DNA from: Rossellomorea aquimaris
GTDB lineage: Bacteria > Bacillota > Bacilli > Bacillales > Bacillaceae_B
DNA length: 64,000 bases
Direction of reading: 5' to 3'
NCBI RefSeq assembly: GCF_020172085.1
Contig: NZ_JAIVAT010000003.1
Location: 1,766,310 to 1,830,309, forward strand
Shown here: piece by piece, positions 11,601-19,930 of the stretch
Layout of the letters: every line of letters starts with the position of its first letter
Numbering within the stretch: position 1 is the first letter of the stretch
Notes under the pieces: model-generated
Told to the model about the DNA's origin: nothing
Database searches by the model: none
What the model saw: only the letters and a program-made list of their open reading frames with translations
Program-made: the position numbers and the translations under genes

Positions 11601-11621
11601 ATTATAACTAAAATTTCGACA
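11601..11621 (-). promoter_or_regulatory. Putative divIVA promoter -10 with a Spo0A-box-like heptamer
   Basis: The minus strand shows TATAAT (11601-11606), about 30-40 nt before the divIVA ribosome site, preceded by TGTCGAA (11615-11621), identical to the Spo0A box consensus. No good -35 hexamer is visible. A single heptamer can occur by chance. Confidence 0.35.
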
Positions 11622-11653
11622 GCATGTGGGGGAATTCCTTTATTTTTCTCAAA

Positions 11654-12424
11654 TTATTTCAGTATTCCAACAGAAATTCGCCATTTATCTCGCTTTGTTC
11701 TTCCTTCAATACTCATTAACTTGCTTCTGCCATAGCCTCTTGCTGATATGACATCCGAAGCAACGACTTCAAAAGATGAATTTTCAACCGTTTTCCAATT
11801 CACTTTTACGTGCCCGCTTTTAATCAATGTTTGAGCCTTTTGACGGGAGTCATTGTAGATGGCTGCAAGAACGACGTCCAGTCTCAATGAACTGACGGTG
11901 GTCGTCTTCTCCTGCCATTCTTCCCTACTTTGAATTCTGTCTTTTAATGTTATTGCTTTTAGAGAAACCTTGGCTTTCCCTACTTGGGTAAGTTCCATGC
12001 GGACATAATCCGAGATTTCATCGGCAAGTATAATCTGGATGATATCCTCACCCGTCACAATATCCCCAAACTTCTCTCTTTTCAATCCAAGTGACATCAG
12101 GGTCCCTAATACTTGTCTGTGTTCTATTGTAACAAACTTCGAAGGGTACTGTATTTCAAAAGCCTCTATTCCAAAATCTTCTTCTTCTGGTTGGAAATAG
12201 GGAGGGTATAATAAAGCCCGTTTGCGTTCCGAATCTTCCGGATAAAAAGAAACCAAGATTTCGTCGTTACTTCCTACTATGGACTCGACAATATGCTGCT
12301 GTCTTGGGTCTAAAAAGTCCGTTTGTTTCGGAGCATATTGACTTTCCACTGTTTGCTTCCACTCCAGCACAGCATCCACAAATTCTTTCTCATCCGGCCT
12401 AAAATGTTGATAGATCGAAGACAT
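11654..12424 (-). CDS. ylmH: S4-domain RNA-binding protein YlmH
   Basis: 256-residue protein with a C-terminal S4 RNA-binding domain (SRQKAQTLIKSGHVKVNWK). It belongs to the YlmH family, which binds ribosomal RNA/tRNA and has been tied to rescue of stalled ribosomes. The N-terminal two-thirds is family-specific. ATG with GGGGTGA upstream. It lies between ylmG, from which it is separated by a terminator-like hairpin, and divIVA. Confidence 0.92.
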   Translation of the reverse strand: MSSIYQHFRPDEKEFVDAVLEWKQTVESQYAPKQTDFLDPRQQHIVESIVGSNDEILVSFYPEDSERKRALLYPPYFQPEEEDFGIEAFEIQYPSKFVTIEHRQVLGTLMSLGLKREKFGDIVTGEDIIQIILADEISDYVRMELTQVGKAKVSLKAITLKDRIQSREEWQEKTTTVSSLRLDVVLAAIYNDSRQKAQTLIKSGHVKVNWKTVENSSFEVVASDVISARGYGRSKLMSIEGRTKRDKWRISVGILK

Positions 12425-12456
12425 TCGTTCACCCCTTAAGTGATTTACACAAAATA

Positions 12457-12492
12457 AAAGAACTGAAACTGTTTGCCCGGTTTCAGTTCTTT
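12457..12492 (-). terminator. Hairpin between ylmG and ylmH
   Basis: Perfect 13-bp stem AAAGAACTGAAAC / GTTTCAGTTCTTT followed by TATTTT on the minus strand. It should end or attenuate the sepF-ylmG message before ylmH. Confidence 0.8.
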
Positions 12493-12509
12493 ATGCTTTA
12501 TAGCCTAGT

Positions 12510-12773
12510 TTAAATAAGCCACTTGAATAATTGGTATAACCCCGATTGCGCCAGGTTCAACACAATGAAAGCCACAATAGGTGAAATATCAATCATCCCG
12601 ATCGATGGAACAATACGTCTGAATGGCTCAAGATACGGTTCGCATATCCTCGAAAGGAACTGCCCGATCGATGTCTCTCTGGCATTTGGAAACCATGACA
12701 TCAAAATATAAATGATTAATGCCCATGAATAAATTTGAATTAAGTTAGACAAGATTTGATACAACAATACCAT
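12510..12773 (-). CDS. ylmG: YggT-family membrane protein YlmG
   Basis: 87 residues with two hydrophobic segments (residues about 4-27 and 62-84) flanking the conserved loop [17 protein letters not shown]. This is typical of YggT/YlmG proteins, which are genetically associated with division. The ribosome site lies inside the end of sepF (8-bp gap), implying coupled translation. The biochemical role is unknown. Confidence 0.93.
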   Translation of the reverse strand: MVLLYQILSNLIQIYSWALIIYILMSWFPNARETSIGQFLSRICEPYLEPFRRIVPSIGMIDISPIVAFIVLNLAQSGLYQLFKWLI

Positions 12774-12781
12774 AATTTACA

Positions 12782-13225
12782 TTACCACCTCGAATCTGAA
12801 AGATCTTCCTCTTTTAAGAACTCAGAAATATTTCCGCTCACCTCAACATTATCAGGTGTGCATAGAAAAATATTATCGCCTACCCGCTGAATGTCGCCTC
12901 CGATTGCATAGACAGTTCCACTGAGGAAATCGACAATCCTTTTCGCTTGATCATGCTGAATCCTCTGCAGGTTCACAAGTACTGAACGGCGATTCTTTAA
13001 ATGATCTGCAATCTCCTGAGCCTCCGCATATACTCTCGGTTCGACGAGAATCATTTTAGAAGACTTTTGAACACTTTGAAGGCTCACAACATTTTGTTTC
13101 GTATTAGAAAGCTGCGACTTCATGGGCTTCTTCTCCTCGTATTCCTCTTCATACTTTTCTTCTTCATAATCATACTCATCTTCATCAAGTAAAAAGAACG
13201 TTTTAAACTTTGACTTAATACCCAT
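12782..13225 (-). CDS. sepF: Cell-division protein SepF
   Basis: FtsZ-bundling membrane anchor. 147 residues: an N-terminal amphipathic stretch ([13 protein letters not shown]), a very acidic linker rich in Glu and Tyr, then the globular SepF domain ([36 protein letters not shown]). Family length and motif order are normal. It sits in the ylmE-sepF-ylmG run near ftsAZ. Confidence 0.97.
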   Translation of the reverse strand: MGIKSKFKTFFLLDEDEYDYEEEKYEEEYEEKKPMKSQLSNTKQNVVSLQSVQKSSKMILVEPRVYAEAQEIADHLKNRRSVLVNLQRIQHDQAKRIVDFLSGTVYAIGGDIQRVGDNIFLCTPDNVEVSGNISEFLKEEDLSDSRW

Positions 13226-13241
13226 TTGTATTCATCCCCTC

Positions 13242-13916
13242 TCAGTCATTTCCAACTAATGCCGTTCCAATACGAATAAATGTGGCACCTTCTTCTATCG
13301 CAATCATATAATCATTGCTCATCCCCATAGATAATTCCGTGCATGGGGCGTAAGGAAGGTTTAGTGCATGGATTTCTTCCTGAACGGTTTTCAGCTGTCT
13401 GAAACAAGAACGTAAGAAAGATTCATCATCCGTATGTGGAGCCATTGTCATTAATCCCACGACTTTAATATTGAAATACGTTTTTAAACTGACGATAAAT
13501 TTCTTCACTTCATCGGGAGAAATACCATGCTTTGACTCTTCTCCCGACACATTCACTTGAACGAAACAAGACACAGGCCTATCCGCCCTTTTATGAATTT
13601 CTTTCGCTAATGACAGACGATCCAGGGAATGTATGTATGAGACCTTATCAATGATGTTTTTAACCTTCCTTGATTGCAGGGAGCCGATGAAATGCCATTG
13701 AGGCTTGTCCTGTAAAACCTCCCACTTAGAAACCAATCCTTCATCCCGGTTTTCCCCTAAGTGGAGAAGGCCAGCTTCAACAGCCTCTTCTGCCCGTTGG
13801 GTCGATACGTATTTCGTGACGGCTACAATATTTACGCTGTCTTCAAGCCTTCCACTACGTTCACAGGCAGTCTGAATATTTTCCTTGATGATTTTCAGGT
13901 TTTCCGAAACTTTCAT
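13242..13916 (-). CDS. ylmE: PLP-binding homeostasis protein YlmE (YggS family)
   Basis: 224-residue, single-domain TIM-barrel protein that binds pyridoxal phosphate without known enzymatic turnover. It helps keep free PLP and amino-acid pools in balance in other bacteria. The PLP lysine lies in VAVTKYVS, near residue 35. Other family motifs are [10 protein letters not shown] and LSMGMSNDY near the C-terminus. It starts 1 bp after the ylmD stop with GGAG upstream. Confidence 0.95.
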   Translation of the reverse strand: MKVSENLKIIKENIQTACERSGRLEDSVNIVAVTKYVSTQRAEEAVEAGLLHLGENRDEGLVSKWEVLQDKPQWHFIGSLQSRKVKNIIDKVSYIHSLDRLSLAKEIHKRADRPVSCFVQVNVSGEESKHGISPDEVKKFIVSLKTYFNIKVVGLMTMAPHTDDESFLRSCFRQLKTVQEEIHALNLPYAPCTELSMGMSNDYMIAIEEGATFIRIGTALVGND

Positions 13917-13917
13917 G

Positions 13918-14739
13918 TTAATTCTCCTTCCAGCCGATAAAACTCATTATTCTTCCCGTTTCTCCACTATCTCTTCTATAAGAGAAAAATTCCTTGTGAC
14001 AGGATGAACAAAAACTGGAAATATGGATTTGCTCTGAATGCAATCCACTCTGCAGTAATAACTGTTGATTTAACTTCTTAAGGTCGAGATTGTACTGTCC
14101 CTCTTCCTTTAAATTATAGGGTAAGTTGTTTTCATCTTCTAGTGTTTTTTTCACTTTATCAATCACATAATCGTCCACCACATAGCATTCCTTGCATATG
14201 GATGGCCCGACTACCACTTCTAACGAAGATAGGGAGGACCCATTCCCGATGAATTCATGGACCATTTTGGGTCCTATTTCAAGAACCGTCCCCTTCCATC
14301 CCGCATGAGCCAATCCAATTGTCCCTGTATCTCTGTCAAGGAAATAAAGGGGAACACAATCTGCATAGCACATCGTTAACAGGAGGTTTCTTTCATCTGT
14401 TATGAATCCGTCTGTGTCTTTGATGCTGCTATGGTAATTCTCTGCACCTCTCCCAGCGTCTTCAGAACCTGGAGAGTAAATATGATTCCCATGTGTTTGC
14501 TCAGCCGCCACCCATCTCTTCAAAGGTATATGAAGAGCTGTTGCAAGAGATTGGCGATTATGGATGACAGAAGAGTCCTTGTCACCTACATGAAGACCCA
14601 TATTGAATGAATGAAACGGTCCGTCACTGACTCCGCCATGCTTTGTGGTAATTCCTGCCACTAGTTTAGAATGTTTTTGCGTCCATCTATCAATAGAATA
14701 ATAAGATTCTGTTTCTACTACAAAGGGTTCTTTCGACAC
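13918..14739 (-). CDS. ylmD: Laccase-domain purine nucleoside phosphorylase-like protein YlmD
   Basis: 273-residue member of the YfiH/PgeF (polyphenol oxidase) family. Characterised members act on purine nucleosides and use zinc bound by His and Cys. Signature segments: [22 protein letters not shown] and a Cys cluster GPSICKECY. The start is GTG with GAAGGAG upstream. Next to ylmE and sepF as in B. subtilis. Confidence 0.92.
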   Translation of the reverse strand: MSKEPFVVETESYYSIDRWTQKHSKLVAGITTKHGGVSDGPFHSFNMGLHVGDKDSSVIHNRQSLATALHIPLKRWVAAEQTHGNHIYSPGSEDAGRGAENYHSSIKDTDGFITDERNLLLTMCYADCVPLYFLDRDTGTIGLAHAGWKGTVLEIGPKMVHEFIGNGSSLSSLEVVVGPSICKECYVVDDYVIDKVKKTLEDENNLPYNLKEEGQYNLDLKKLNQQLLLQSGLHSEQIHISSFCSSCHKEFFSYRRDSGETGRIMSFIGWKEN

Positions 14740-14790
14740 GTTGAATCTCCTTCGTTTTTTATTAAGTGTACCATAGTCGCTTAAGATTCG

Positions 14791-15078
14791 TCATGTATCT
14801 GGAGATTGTTTCGGTTCTTGAAGCTGCCCTTGAATATAATGGCTGTCTTTATATCTGACCAGAATTACATCTTCTCCTATTTTCACGATACTGCTCCAAG
14901 GAATCACTATATCTTCGTCTTTGCCAAAAAAACCTAATATTTTCCCTCCGGTACCGATGACGATTGCCTCGATTCTTCCCGTATCCAGGTTTATTTCAAT
15001 ATCACCAATGTTCCCTAACTTTCTCCCATCTGAAATGCTCACCACATCTTTGACCTGGAATTCAGATATACGTACCAT
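14791..15078 (-). CDS. ylmC: PRC-barrel protein YlmC/YmxH family
   Basis: 95 residues forming one PRC-barrel-like domain (MVRISEFQVKDVVSISDGRK; DIVIPWSSIVKIGEDVILVR). These small Bacillus proteins are sporulation-associated but lack a defined biochemical role. GAGGGTGA precedes the ATG. It ends the ylm group; an intrinsic terminator and then a repeat cluster separate it from sigG. Confidence 0.9.
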   Translation of the reverse strand: MVRISEFQVKDVVSISDGRKLGNIGDIEINLDTGRIEAIVIGTGGKILGFFGKDEDIVIPWSSIVKIGEDVILVRYKDSHYIQGQLQEPKQSPDT

Positions 15079-15187
15079 GTTTCTTCACCCTCTTTTCATC
15101 TCGTTCCTAATGTATTGATCACGGTAAATGTGTATGTTTACACTTTTCACCCATTTCAAGTAGTTATTATTAGTGTATGCAGCAAAT

Positions 15188-15222
15188 AAAAAGGCAGACC
15201 ATCCCGAAGGTGATCTGCCTTT
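15188..15222. terminator. Hairpin upstream of ylmC / downstream of the repeat cluster
   Basis: Stem AAAGGCAGATCACC / GGATGGTCTGCCTTT (one bulge, UUCG-type loop) with T-rich flanks on both strands. On the minus strand it would stop transcripts leaving sigG and the repeat cluster before ylmC is reached. Confidence 0.75.
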
Positions 15223-15234
15223 CTTTTGTGTTTT

Positions 15235-15632
15235 GTCCGGGCAAAGCCCTTCCGCTTTTCGTTTTGTCTAGCTCCAGGGCTTAGAGGCTCGAGGTCATAA
15301 TTGAAAAATCCCATAAGGCAAAGTACGCCTTTTGGGATTTCCCAGTTGTGCTTGTCGGGGCTGAACGAGCCGCCTCCGCTTTTCGGTTTGTCCAGCTGCA
15401 GGGCTTAAAAGCTCGAGGTCATAAGTCAAACCATCCAAAAAGGCAAAGTACGCCTTTCCGGATGGTTCGCCTTATGCTTGTCGCTTCTGGGCAAAGCCCT
15501 TCCGCTTTTCTCTGTCCAGCTGCGGCGGCTAGCCCCTCGAGGTCACAAATGAAAAATCCCATAAGGCAAAGTACGCCTTTTGGGATTTTCCATTTGTGCT
15601 TGTCGGGGCTGAACGAGCCGCCTCCGCTTTTC
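15235..15632 (-). repeat. Cluster of three palindromic type-A repeats plus a partial copy
   Basis: Partial right end at 15235-15260, then copies A1 (15264-15384), A2 (15387-15510) and A3 (15511-15632). Each copy, read on the plus strand, has a head GTCCAGCT...CTCGAGGTCA, a hairpin core around GGCAAAGTACGCC, and a tail GCTTGTCG...CCGCTTTTC. Core stems differ but stay complementary (A1 AATCCCA/TGGGATT, A2 AACCATCC/GGATGGTT). On the minus strand the array begins 5-6 nt after the sigG stop codon. Confidence 0.92.
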
Positions 15633-15637
15633 TTGTC

Positions 15638-16414
15638 TTATTGAATATTTTTGTTCATTTGTTTGATTGCTGCTTTTTCGAGTCTTGATACTTGAGCCTG
15701 AGAGATGCCAATTTCGTCAGCTACTTCCATTTGAGTTTTTCCTTGGAAGAAACGTTTGCTGATGATAAGTTTTTCACGATCATTTAATCGCCTCATCCCT
15801 TCTTGAAGGGCGATTTCTTCGATCCAATGAAAATCCCGGTTTTTTTCATCGCTTAGTTGATCCATTACGAAGATAGGGTCACCGCCATCATTGTAAATTG
15901 GTTCAAATAACGAAACAGGATCTTGGATGGCATCAAGTGCAAATACAATTTCCTCATGGGATACATCAAGAACTTTGGCAATTTCTTCTGCCGTTGGTTC
16001 TTTAGATGTCTCTCCCATTAATTTTTCTCTTACTTGTAGAGCCTTGTACGCAATATCTCGCAGTGAACGGGACACTCTTATTGGGTTATTGTCTCTTAAA
16101 TAGCGACGGATCTCCCCAATGATCATTGGAACCGCGTATGTAGAGAATCGAACATTTTGACCCAGATCAAAATTATCAATGGATTTCATTAATCCAATAC
16201 AACCTACTTGAAATAAATCATCCACATACTCACCACGATTATTAAAGCGCTGAATTACACTTAAGACGAGGCGCAAATTTCCATTGACCAGTTTTTCTCT
16301 TGCTGAAATGTCACCCGCTTGCATTTCTTTAAACAGTATTCTCATTTCGTCATTTTTGAGAACCGGCAATTTGGACGTATCCACACCACAAATCTCGACT
16401 TTATTACGTGTCAT
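15638..16414 (-). CDS. sigG: RNA polymerase sporulation sigma factor G
   Basis: Late forespore sigma factor. Start at ATG 16414 (MTRNKVEICGVDTSKLPVLK), preceded by GGAGGGG, gives 258 residues and an N-terminus like B. subtilis SigG; further in-frame upstream codons are non-genic. Regions 2 (QRFNNRGEYVDDLFQVG, STYAVPMIIGEIRRYLRDN) and 4 (GKTQMEVADEIGISQAQVSR) are intact. A sigma-F-type promoter is visible 40-65 nt upstream. It lies after sigE, separated by the sigE terminator. Confidence 0.98.
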   Translation of the reverse strand: MTRNKVEICGVDTSKLPVLKNDEMRILFKEMQAGDISAREKLVNGNLRLVLSVIQRFNNRGEYVDDLFQVGCIGLMKSIDNFDLGQNVRFSTYAVPMIIGEIRRYLRDNNPIRVSRSLRDIAYKALQVREKLMGETSKEPTAEEIAKVLDVSHEEIVFALDAIQDPVSLFEPIYNDGGDPIFVMDQLSDEKNRDFHWIEEIALQEGMRRLNDREKLIISKRFFQGKTQMEVADEIGISQAQVSRLEKAAIKQMNKNIQ

Positions 16415-16450
16415 TCTTTCCCCTCCTTGTAGGAGCTGCTGTACAAAATT

Positions 16451-16479
16451 CAGTATTTCCTTGAAGAGGAAAAATATGC
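16451..16479 (-). promoter_or_regulatory. Sigma-F-type promoter of sigG
   Basis: Minus strand: GCATA (16475-16479), 14-bp spacer, GGAAATACTG (16451-16460). Both boxes match the published sigma-F consensus (GYATA; GGNNANAMTN) at every defined position. sigG is a known sigma-F target in B. subtilis. Confidence 0.78.
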
Positions 16480-16572
16480 ATTTCATTCTGACAAGTAGTG
16501 GATGATATACTCCAAATCCCTTATGAAATATGGATAAATAAGGGTTAAAAAAATGTTATTCATTTTAAATAT

Positions 16573-16609
16573 AAAAAGCTGACCTTTTCAATTGAAAAGG
16601 TCAGCTTTA
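16573..16609. terminator. Bidirectional terminator after sigE
   Basis: Perfect inverted repeat AAAGCTGACCTTTTCAATTG with its complement, followed by TTTTTAT on the minus strand. It isolates spoIIGA-sigE from sigG. Confidence 0.92.
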
Positions 16610-16615
16610 CTTCTT

Positions 16616-17335
16616 TTAAACCATCTTATTAAATTCCTTCTTTAGACGTTTAATAATCCTTTTTTCTAATCTTGAGATATAGGATTGAGATATTCCCAGC
16701 ATATCAGCTACGTCTTTCTGGGTCTTTTCTTCTTCTCCCATTAAACCGAAACGAAGCTCCATAATTTGTTTCTCACGGTCTGAAAGCTGATGCAGGGCAT
16801 TAAAGAGTAATTTTTTATCAACTGTTGCCTCAAGGTCTTTTGTGATGATATCTTCGTCCGTGCCAAGTACATCTGATAGCAGCAATTCATTTCCATCCCA
16901 ATCGATATTAAGGGGTTCGTCAAATGAAACTTCAGATCGGATTTTATTGTTTCTTCTTAAATACATGAGAATCTCATTTTCAATACATCTTGAAGCATAC
17001 GTAGCCAGCTTGATTTTTTTTTCAGGATTGAAAGTATTCACTGCTTTGATCAAGCCGATTGTACCGATGCTGATCAAATCTTCAATATTGATCCCCGTGT
17101 TTTCAAACTTTCGTGCTATATATACAACCAGCCTTAAGTTACGTTCAATTAATAGCGACCTTGCCGCCTTGTCCCCTTTAGGTAATTTATTGAGGAGCAC
17201 TTCTTCCTCTTCTTTAGTCAATGGAGGAGGCAGCGCTTCACTACCGCCTATGTAGTAAATTTCATCTGTTTTTAGACCAAGCTTGATTAACAGTTTGTAC
17301 CAGTAATATAAAAACTTAACTTTGAATATTTTCAT
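16616..17335 (-). CDS. sigE: RNA polymerase sporulation sigma factor E (pro-sigma-E)
   Basis: Early mother-cell sigma factor, made as an inactive precursor. ATG 17335 with GGGGGAG upstream gives 239 residues. The N-terminal segment ([20 protein letters not shown]) is the hydrophobic/basic pro-sequence removed by SpoIIGA; cleavage in B. subtilis is near the [13 protein letters not shown] segment that is also present here. Regions 2 ([20 protein letters not shown]) and 4 ([20 protein letters not shown]) are intact. Co-transcribed with spoIIGA 53 bp upstream. Confidence 0.98.
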   Translation of the reverse strand: MKIFKVKFLYYWYKLLIKLGLKTDEIYYIGGSEALPPPLTKEEEEVLLNKLPKGDKAARSLLIERNLRLVVYIARKFENTGINIEDLISIGTIGLIKAVNTFNPEKKIKLATYASRCIENEILMYLRRNNKIRSEVSFDEPLNIDWDGNELLLSDVLGTDEDIITKDLEATVDKKLLFNALHQLSDREKQIMELRFGLMGEEEKTQKDVADMLGISQSYISRLEKRIIKRLKKEFNKMV

Positions 17336-17388
17336 TGTTGCTCCCCCTTCTATTTCTTTGAAATGTGAGTATAGTAGTAATAATTGAT

Positions 17389-18315
17389 TTAAGAAACATT
17401 TAGCACTGGTTTTCTTGAAGCCATTTTTGGATGGACGATTGCTTGAAAATGCCCATCGGCTGCGAGAGGTTCTTCCCTGAAGGCAATTAACCCATTTGGT
17501 ACAGCCCATTCGGTTTCATGATCCTTCAAAACAATTGAATCAGGCTTTAACGCGGCTAGAAGCTGACTTTTTCTTCCCACGGATTGTGCAGGGACGATGC
17601 GCAATCTGTCTGACCAGCGAGTGTCAATATGCTTCACACCCGAAAAGATCTCTTCAACATCATGGCAAAGTGCCTTCATTTCATCTGGGATCTCCCCCTT
17701 GATGTCTGCAATGGATAAAAACATGACAGGACATTTGGAGATCGGATCCTGAAGCTGATTTCCACTGTCCACAAGACCAGTGACTGTACAATGGAAATCT
17801 TCAATCCTTATACTCACTTCCAGGAGTTGATCGAATTGGAGCTTCACGTGTTCTATGCTGTCAACCCTCCCCTTTGAGAAATACCATGCAAGAGGCAGGG
17901 CAAGCATGATAAATACCCAGCTGATCGGGTCTCCGAATCCGCGTATGCTTGCGAGCAGAACGGACGATTCCCGACTTGGATCAAAACTTATAAAATAATG
18001 AGTCCCGATTAATATCCCACCCGTAAAAAAGGTAACGAAATAGAACATTAGAAGATTTGATAAATAATAGCGTAATCTTCTGTAACCAAAGGCTGTATAG
18101 ACCATGACAATTGAGAATAATAACTTAACAAGTGGGCTTCCAGTAAAATGAGCTAGTGGTGAAAAAGCAAGGAGAATAATGATAGAGCCTATCAAACTCC
18201 CGATACCAATTCTCCAGAGGGCATATTGTCTCTTTAAGATGATCCCTGTTAACCATAGAAGGAAAAAGTCTACTAACAGATTTAACAACCAGATGACATC
18301 CAAGTATAAAGTCAA
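17389..18315 (-). CDS. spoIIGA: Sporulation sigma-E processing aspartic peptidase
   Basis: Membrane-embedded protease that cleaves pro-sigma-E in the mother cell after a forespore signal. The N-terminal half has five hydrophobic segments (about residues 5-145). The C-terminal half holds the retropepsin-like catalytic motif GLVDSGNQL with Asp183, the same position as known for B. subtilis. 308 residues. Start is TTG with GGAGGG upstream. First gene of the spoIIG operon. Confidence 0.97.
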   Translation of the reverse strand: MTLYLDVIWLLNLLVDFFLLWLTGIILKRQYALWRIGIGSLIGSIIILLAFSPLAHFTGSPLVKLLFSIVMVYTAFGYRRLRYYLSNLLMFYFVTFFTGGILIGTHYFISFDPSRESSVLLASIRGFGDPISWVFIMLALPLAWYFSKGRVDSIEHVKLQFDQLLEVSIRIEDFHCTVTGLVDSGNQLQDPISKCPVMFLSIADIKGEIPDEMKALCHDVEEIFSGVKHIDTRWSDRLRIVPAQSVGRKSQLLAALKPDSIVLKDHETEWAVPNGLIAFREEPLAADGHFQAIVHPKMASRKPVLNVS

Positions 18316-18378
18316 TTTCTACCCTCCTTTTAAACTTCATCAAGTTCCATTTAGTCACGAGAGGAATGACTTATCAGC

Positions 18379-18411
18379 AGTATATCGTACATACCCTTTA
18401 AAGGTTGTCAT
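18379..18411 (-). promoter_or_regulatory. Probable spoIIG promoter with long spacer
   Basis: Minus strand: ATGACA (18406-18411) and TATACT (18379-18384) with a 21-bp spacer. The B. subtilis spoIIG promoter is a Spo0A-activated sigma-A promoter with near-consensus boxes set unusually far apart (about 22 bp), and the layout here is alike. Upstream heptamers such as TTCCGAA (near 18426-18434) are imperfect Spo0A boxes. Confidence 0.6.
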
Positions 18412-18520
18412 TTTTTGTATGCTCCTTCGGAAAACTTTTCGGAGATAAGAACGAAAAATGTCATTAAATATATGGCATTTTTTGTTCTTGTTTTGGGGGA
18501 AAATAGATAGAAGGAAAAAG

Positions 18521-18723
18521 CAAAAATCCCCAAAGACATGATTGCCTTTGGGGATTTTCAAGTTATGCTTGTCGGGGCTGAACAGCCGCCTACGCTTTTT
18601 TTGTCCAGCTGCAGGGCTTAGAGGCTCGAGGTCATAAGCTAAGCCACCCAAAAAGGCAAAGTACGCCTTTCCGAGTGGCTCAACTTATGCTTGTCGCCTC
18701 TGGGCAAAGCCCTTCCGCTTTTC
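18521..18723 (-). repeat. Type-A repeats next to ftsZ: truncated copy plus full copy
   Basis: 18521-18600 lacks the head but keeps the hairpin AAAATCCCCAAAG / CTTTGGGGATTTT and the tail. 18601-18723 is complete: head GGGCTTAGAGGC pairs with tail GCCTCT...AAGCCC, and core GCCAC pairs with GTGGC. On the minus strand the full copy starts 2-3 nt after the ftsZ stop codon. The space is where B. subtilis carries bpr/bpf. Confidence 0.9.
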
Positions 18724-18725
18724 TA

Positions 18726-19889
18726 TTATCGGCGGCGATTACGGTTACGGAGGAAGGTTGGGATATCCAGTGTTTCTTCCGCACCTTGATTGGAAGAGGT
18801 TCTAACAGGCTCTTGCTGTGGAGGCTGCTCTTCACGTTTAGGCTGTTCCCGTTTAACCGACTGGCTCGGGCTAGGACTTTGATTTGGTTTCATCCCACCA
18901 AATGTTGGTCGTGTTTGCTTTGGTGGCTGGATGACCTCTTCATTGAAACCAGTGGCAATGACGGTTACAACGATGTCATCTTTTAAATCTTCGTTGATGA
19001 CTGAACCGAAGATCATGTTTACTTCCTGATCTGAAGCAGATGCAACAATATCAGCTGCCTCCTGTACTTCGTAAAGGCTTAACGACGTTCCACCTGTAAT
19101 GTTCATCAGGACACCTTGAGCACCATCGATGGATGTCTCAAGCAAAGGACTGGAAACCGCTTTTTTCGCAGCTTCAGTGGCACGATTCTCGCCAGACGCG
19201 GCACCGATTCCCATTAACGCTGAACCTTTGTTAGACATGATGGTCTTAACATCTGCAAAGTCCAGGTTGATCAGACCAGGTGTAGCAATCAAATCCGAGA
19301 TACCTTGTACACCCTGACGCAGTACATTATCCGCTTCACGGAAAGCTTCAAGCATAGGTGTGCTCTTATCCACAATCTCTAGAAGGCGATCGTTTGGAAT
19401 AACGATCAGTGTATCTACTCCTTCTTTCATAGCAGCGATACCACCACTTGCCTGATTTGAACGCTTTCGGCCTTCAAAGGTGAATGGTCGTGTTACGACA
19501 CCCACTGTCAATGCTCCGATTTCACGTGCGATCTGAGCGATTACCGGCGCTGCACCAGTACCGGTTCCTCCACCCATCCCGGCAGTAACAAAGACCATAT
19601 CCGCTCCTCTAAGAGCTTCTTCGATCTGTTCTTTACTTTCTTCAGCAGCTTTTTTTCCCACCTCAGGATTGGCACCTGCTCCCAATCCCCTGGTTAATTT
19701 GCCACCGATTTGCATTTTTATTTCAGCTTTTGATAGATTCAAAGCTTGTGCATCCGTATTGACGGCAATAAATTCAACACCTTGAACACCATGTTCAATC
19801 ATTCGGTTTACGGCATTGTTTCCTCCGCCACCGACACCAATAACTTTTATTGTCGCTAATGAATCTAAATTTGTATCAAACTCCAACAT
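18726..19889 (-). CDS. ftsZ: Cell-division protein FtsZ
   Basis: Tubulin-like GTPase that forms the division ring. 387 residues: GTPase domain with the signature [10 protein letters not shown], the T7 loop [11 protein letters not shown], a C-terminal tubulin-like domain, a Gln/Pro-rich disordered linker and the terminal peptide [13 protein letters not shown] that binds FtsA and SepF. GGAGG precedes the ATG. It follows ftsA by 41 bp and is probably co-transcribed from the sigma-H and other promoters upstream of ftsA. Confidence 0.99.
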   Translation of the reverse strand: MLEFDTNLDSLATIKVIGVGGGGNNAVNRMIEHGVQGVEFIAVNTDAQALNLSKAEIKMQIGGKLTRGLGAGANPEVGKKAAEESKEQIEEALRGADMVFVTAGMGGGTGTGAAPVIAQIAREIGALTVGVVTRPFTFEGRKRSNQASGGIAAMKEGVDTLIVIPNDRLLEIVDKSTPMLEAFREADNVLRQGVQGISDLIATPGLINLDFADVKTIMSNKGSALMGIGAASGENRATEAAKKAVSSPLLETSIDGAQGVLMNITGGTSLSLYEVQEAADIVASASDQEVNMIFGSVINEDLKDDIVVTVIATGFNEEVIQPPKQTRPTFGGMKPNQSPSPSQSVKREQPKREEQPPQQEPVRTSSNQGAEETLDIPTFLRNRNRRR

Positions 19890-19930
19890 GACAAATCCTC
19901 CTAACTCGTCGAATCTATGGATTCCTTTAT

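Noticed and set aside
15235..15632. CRISPR array
   Set aside because: Units are 120-125 bp palindromes in direct contact, with no short spacers and no cas genes.
15348..15644. 98-aa plus-strand ORF across the repeat cluster
   Set aside because: It is produced by the repeat sequence itself, its peptide repeats follow the DNA repeats, and there is no ribosome site.
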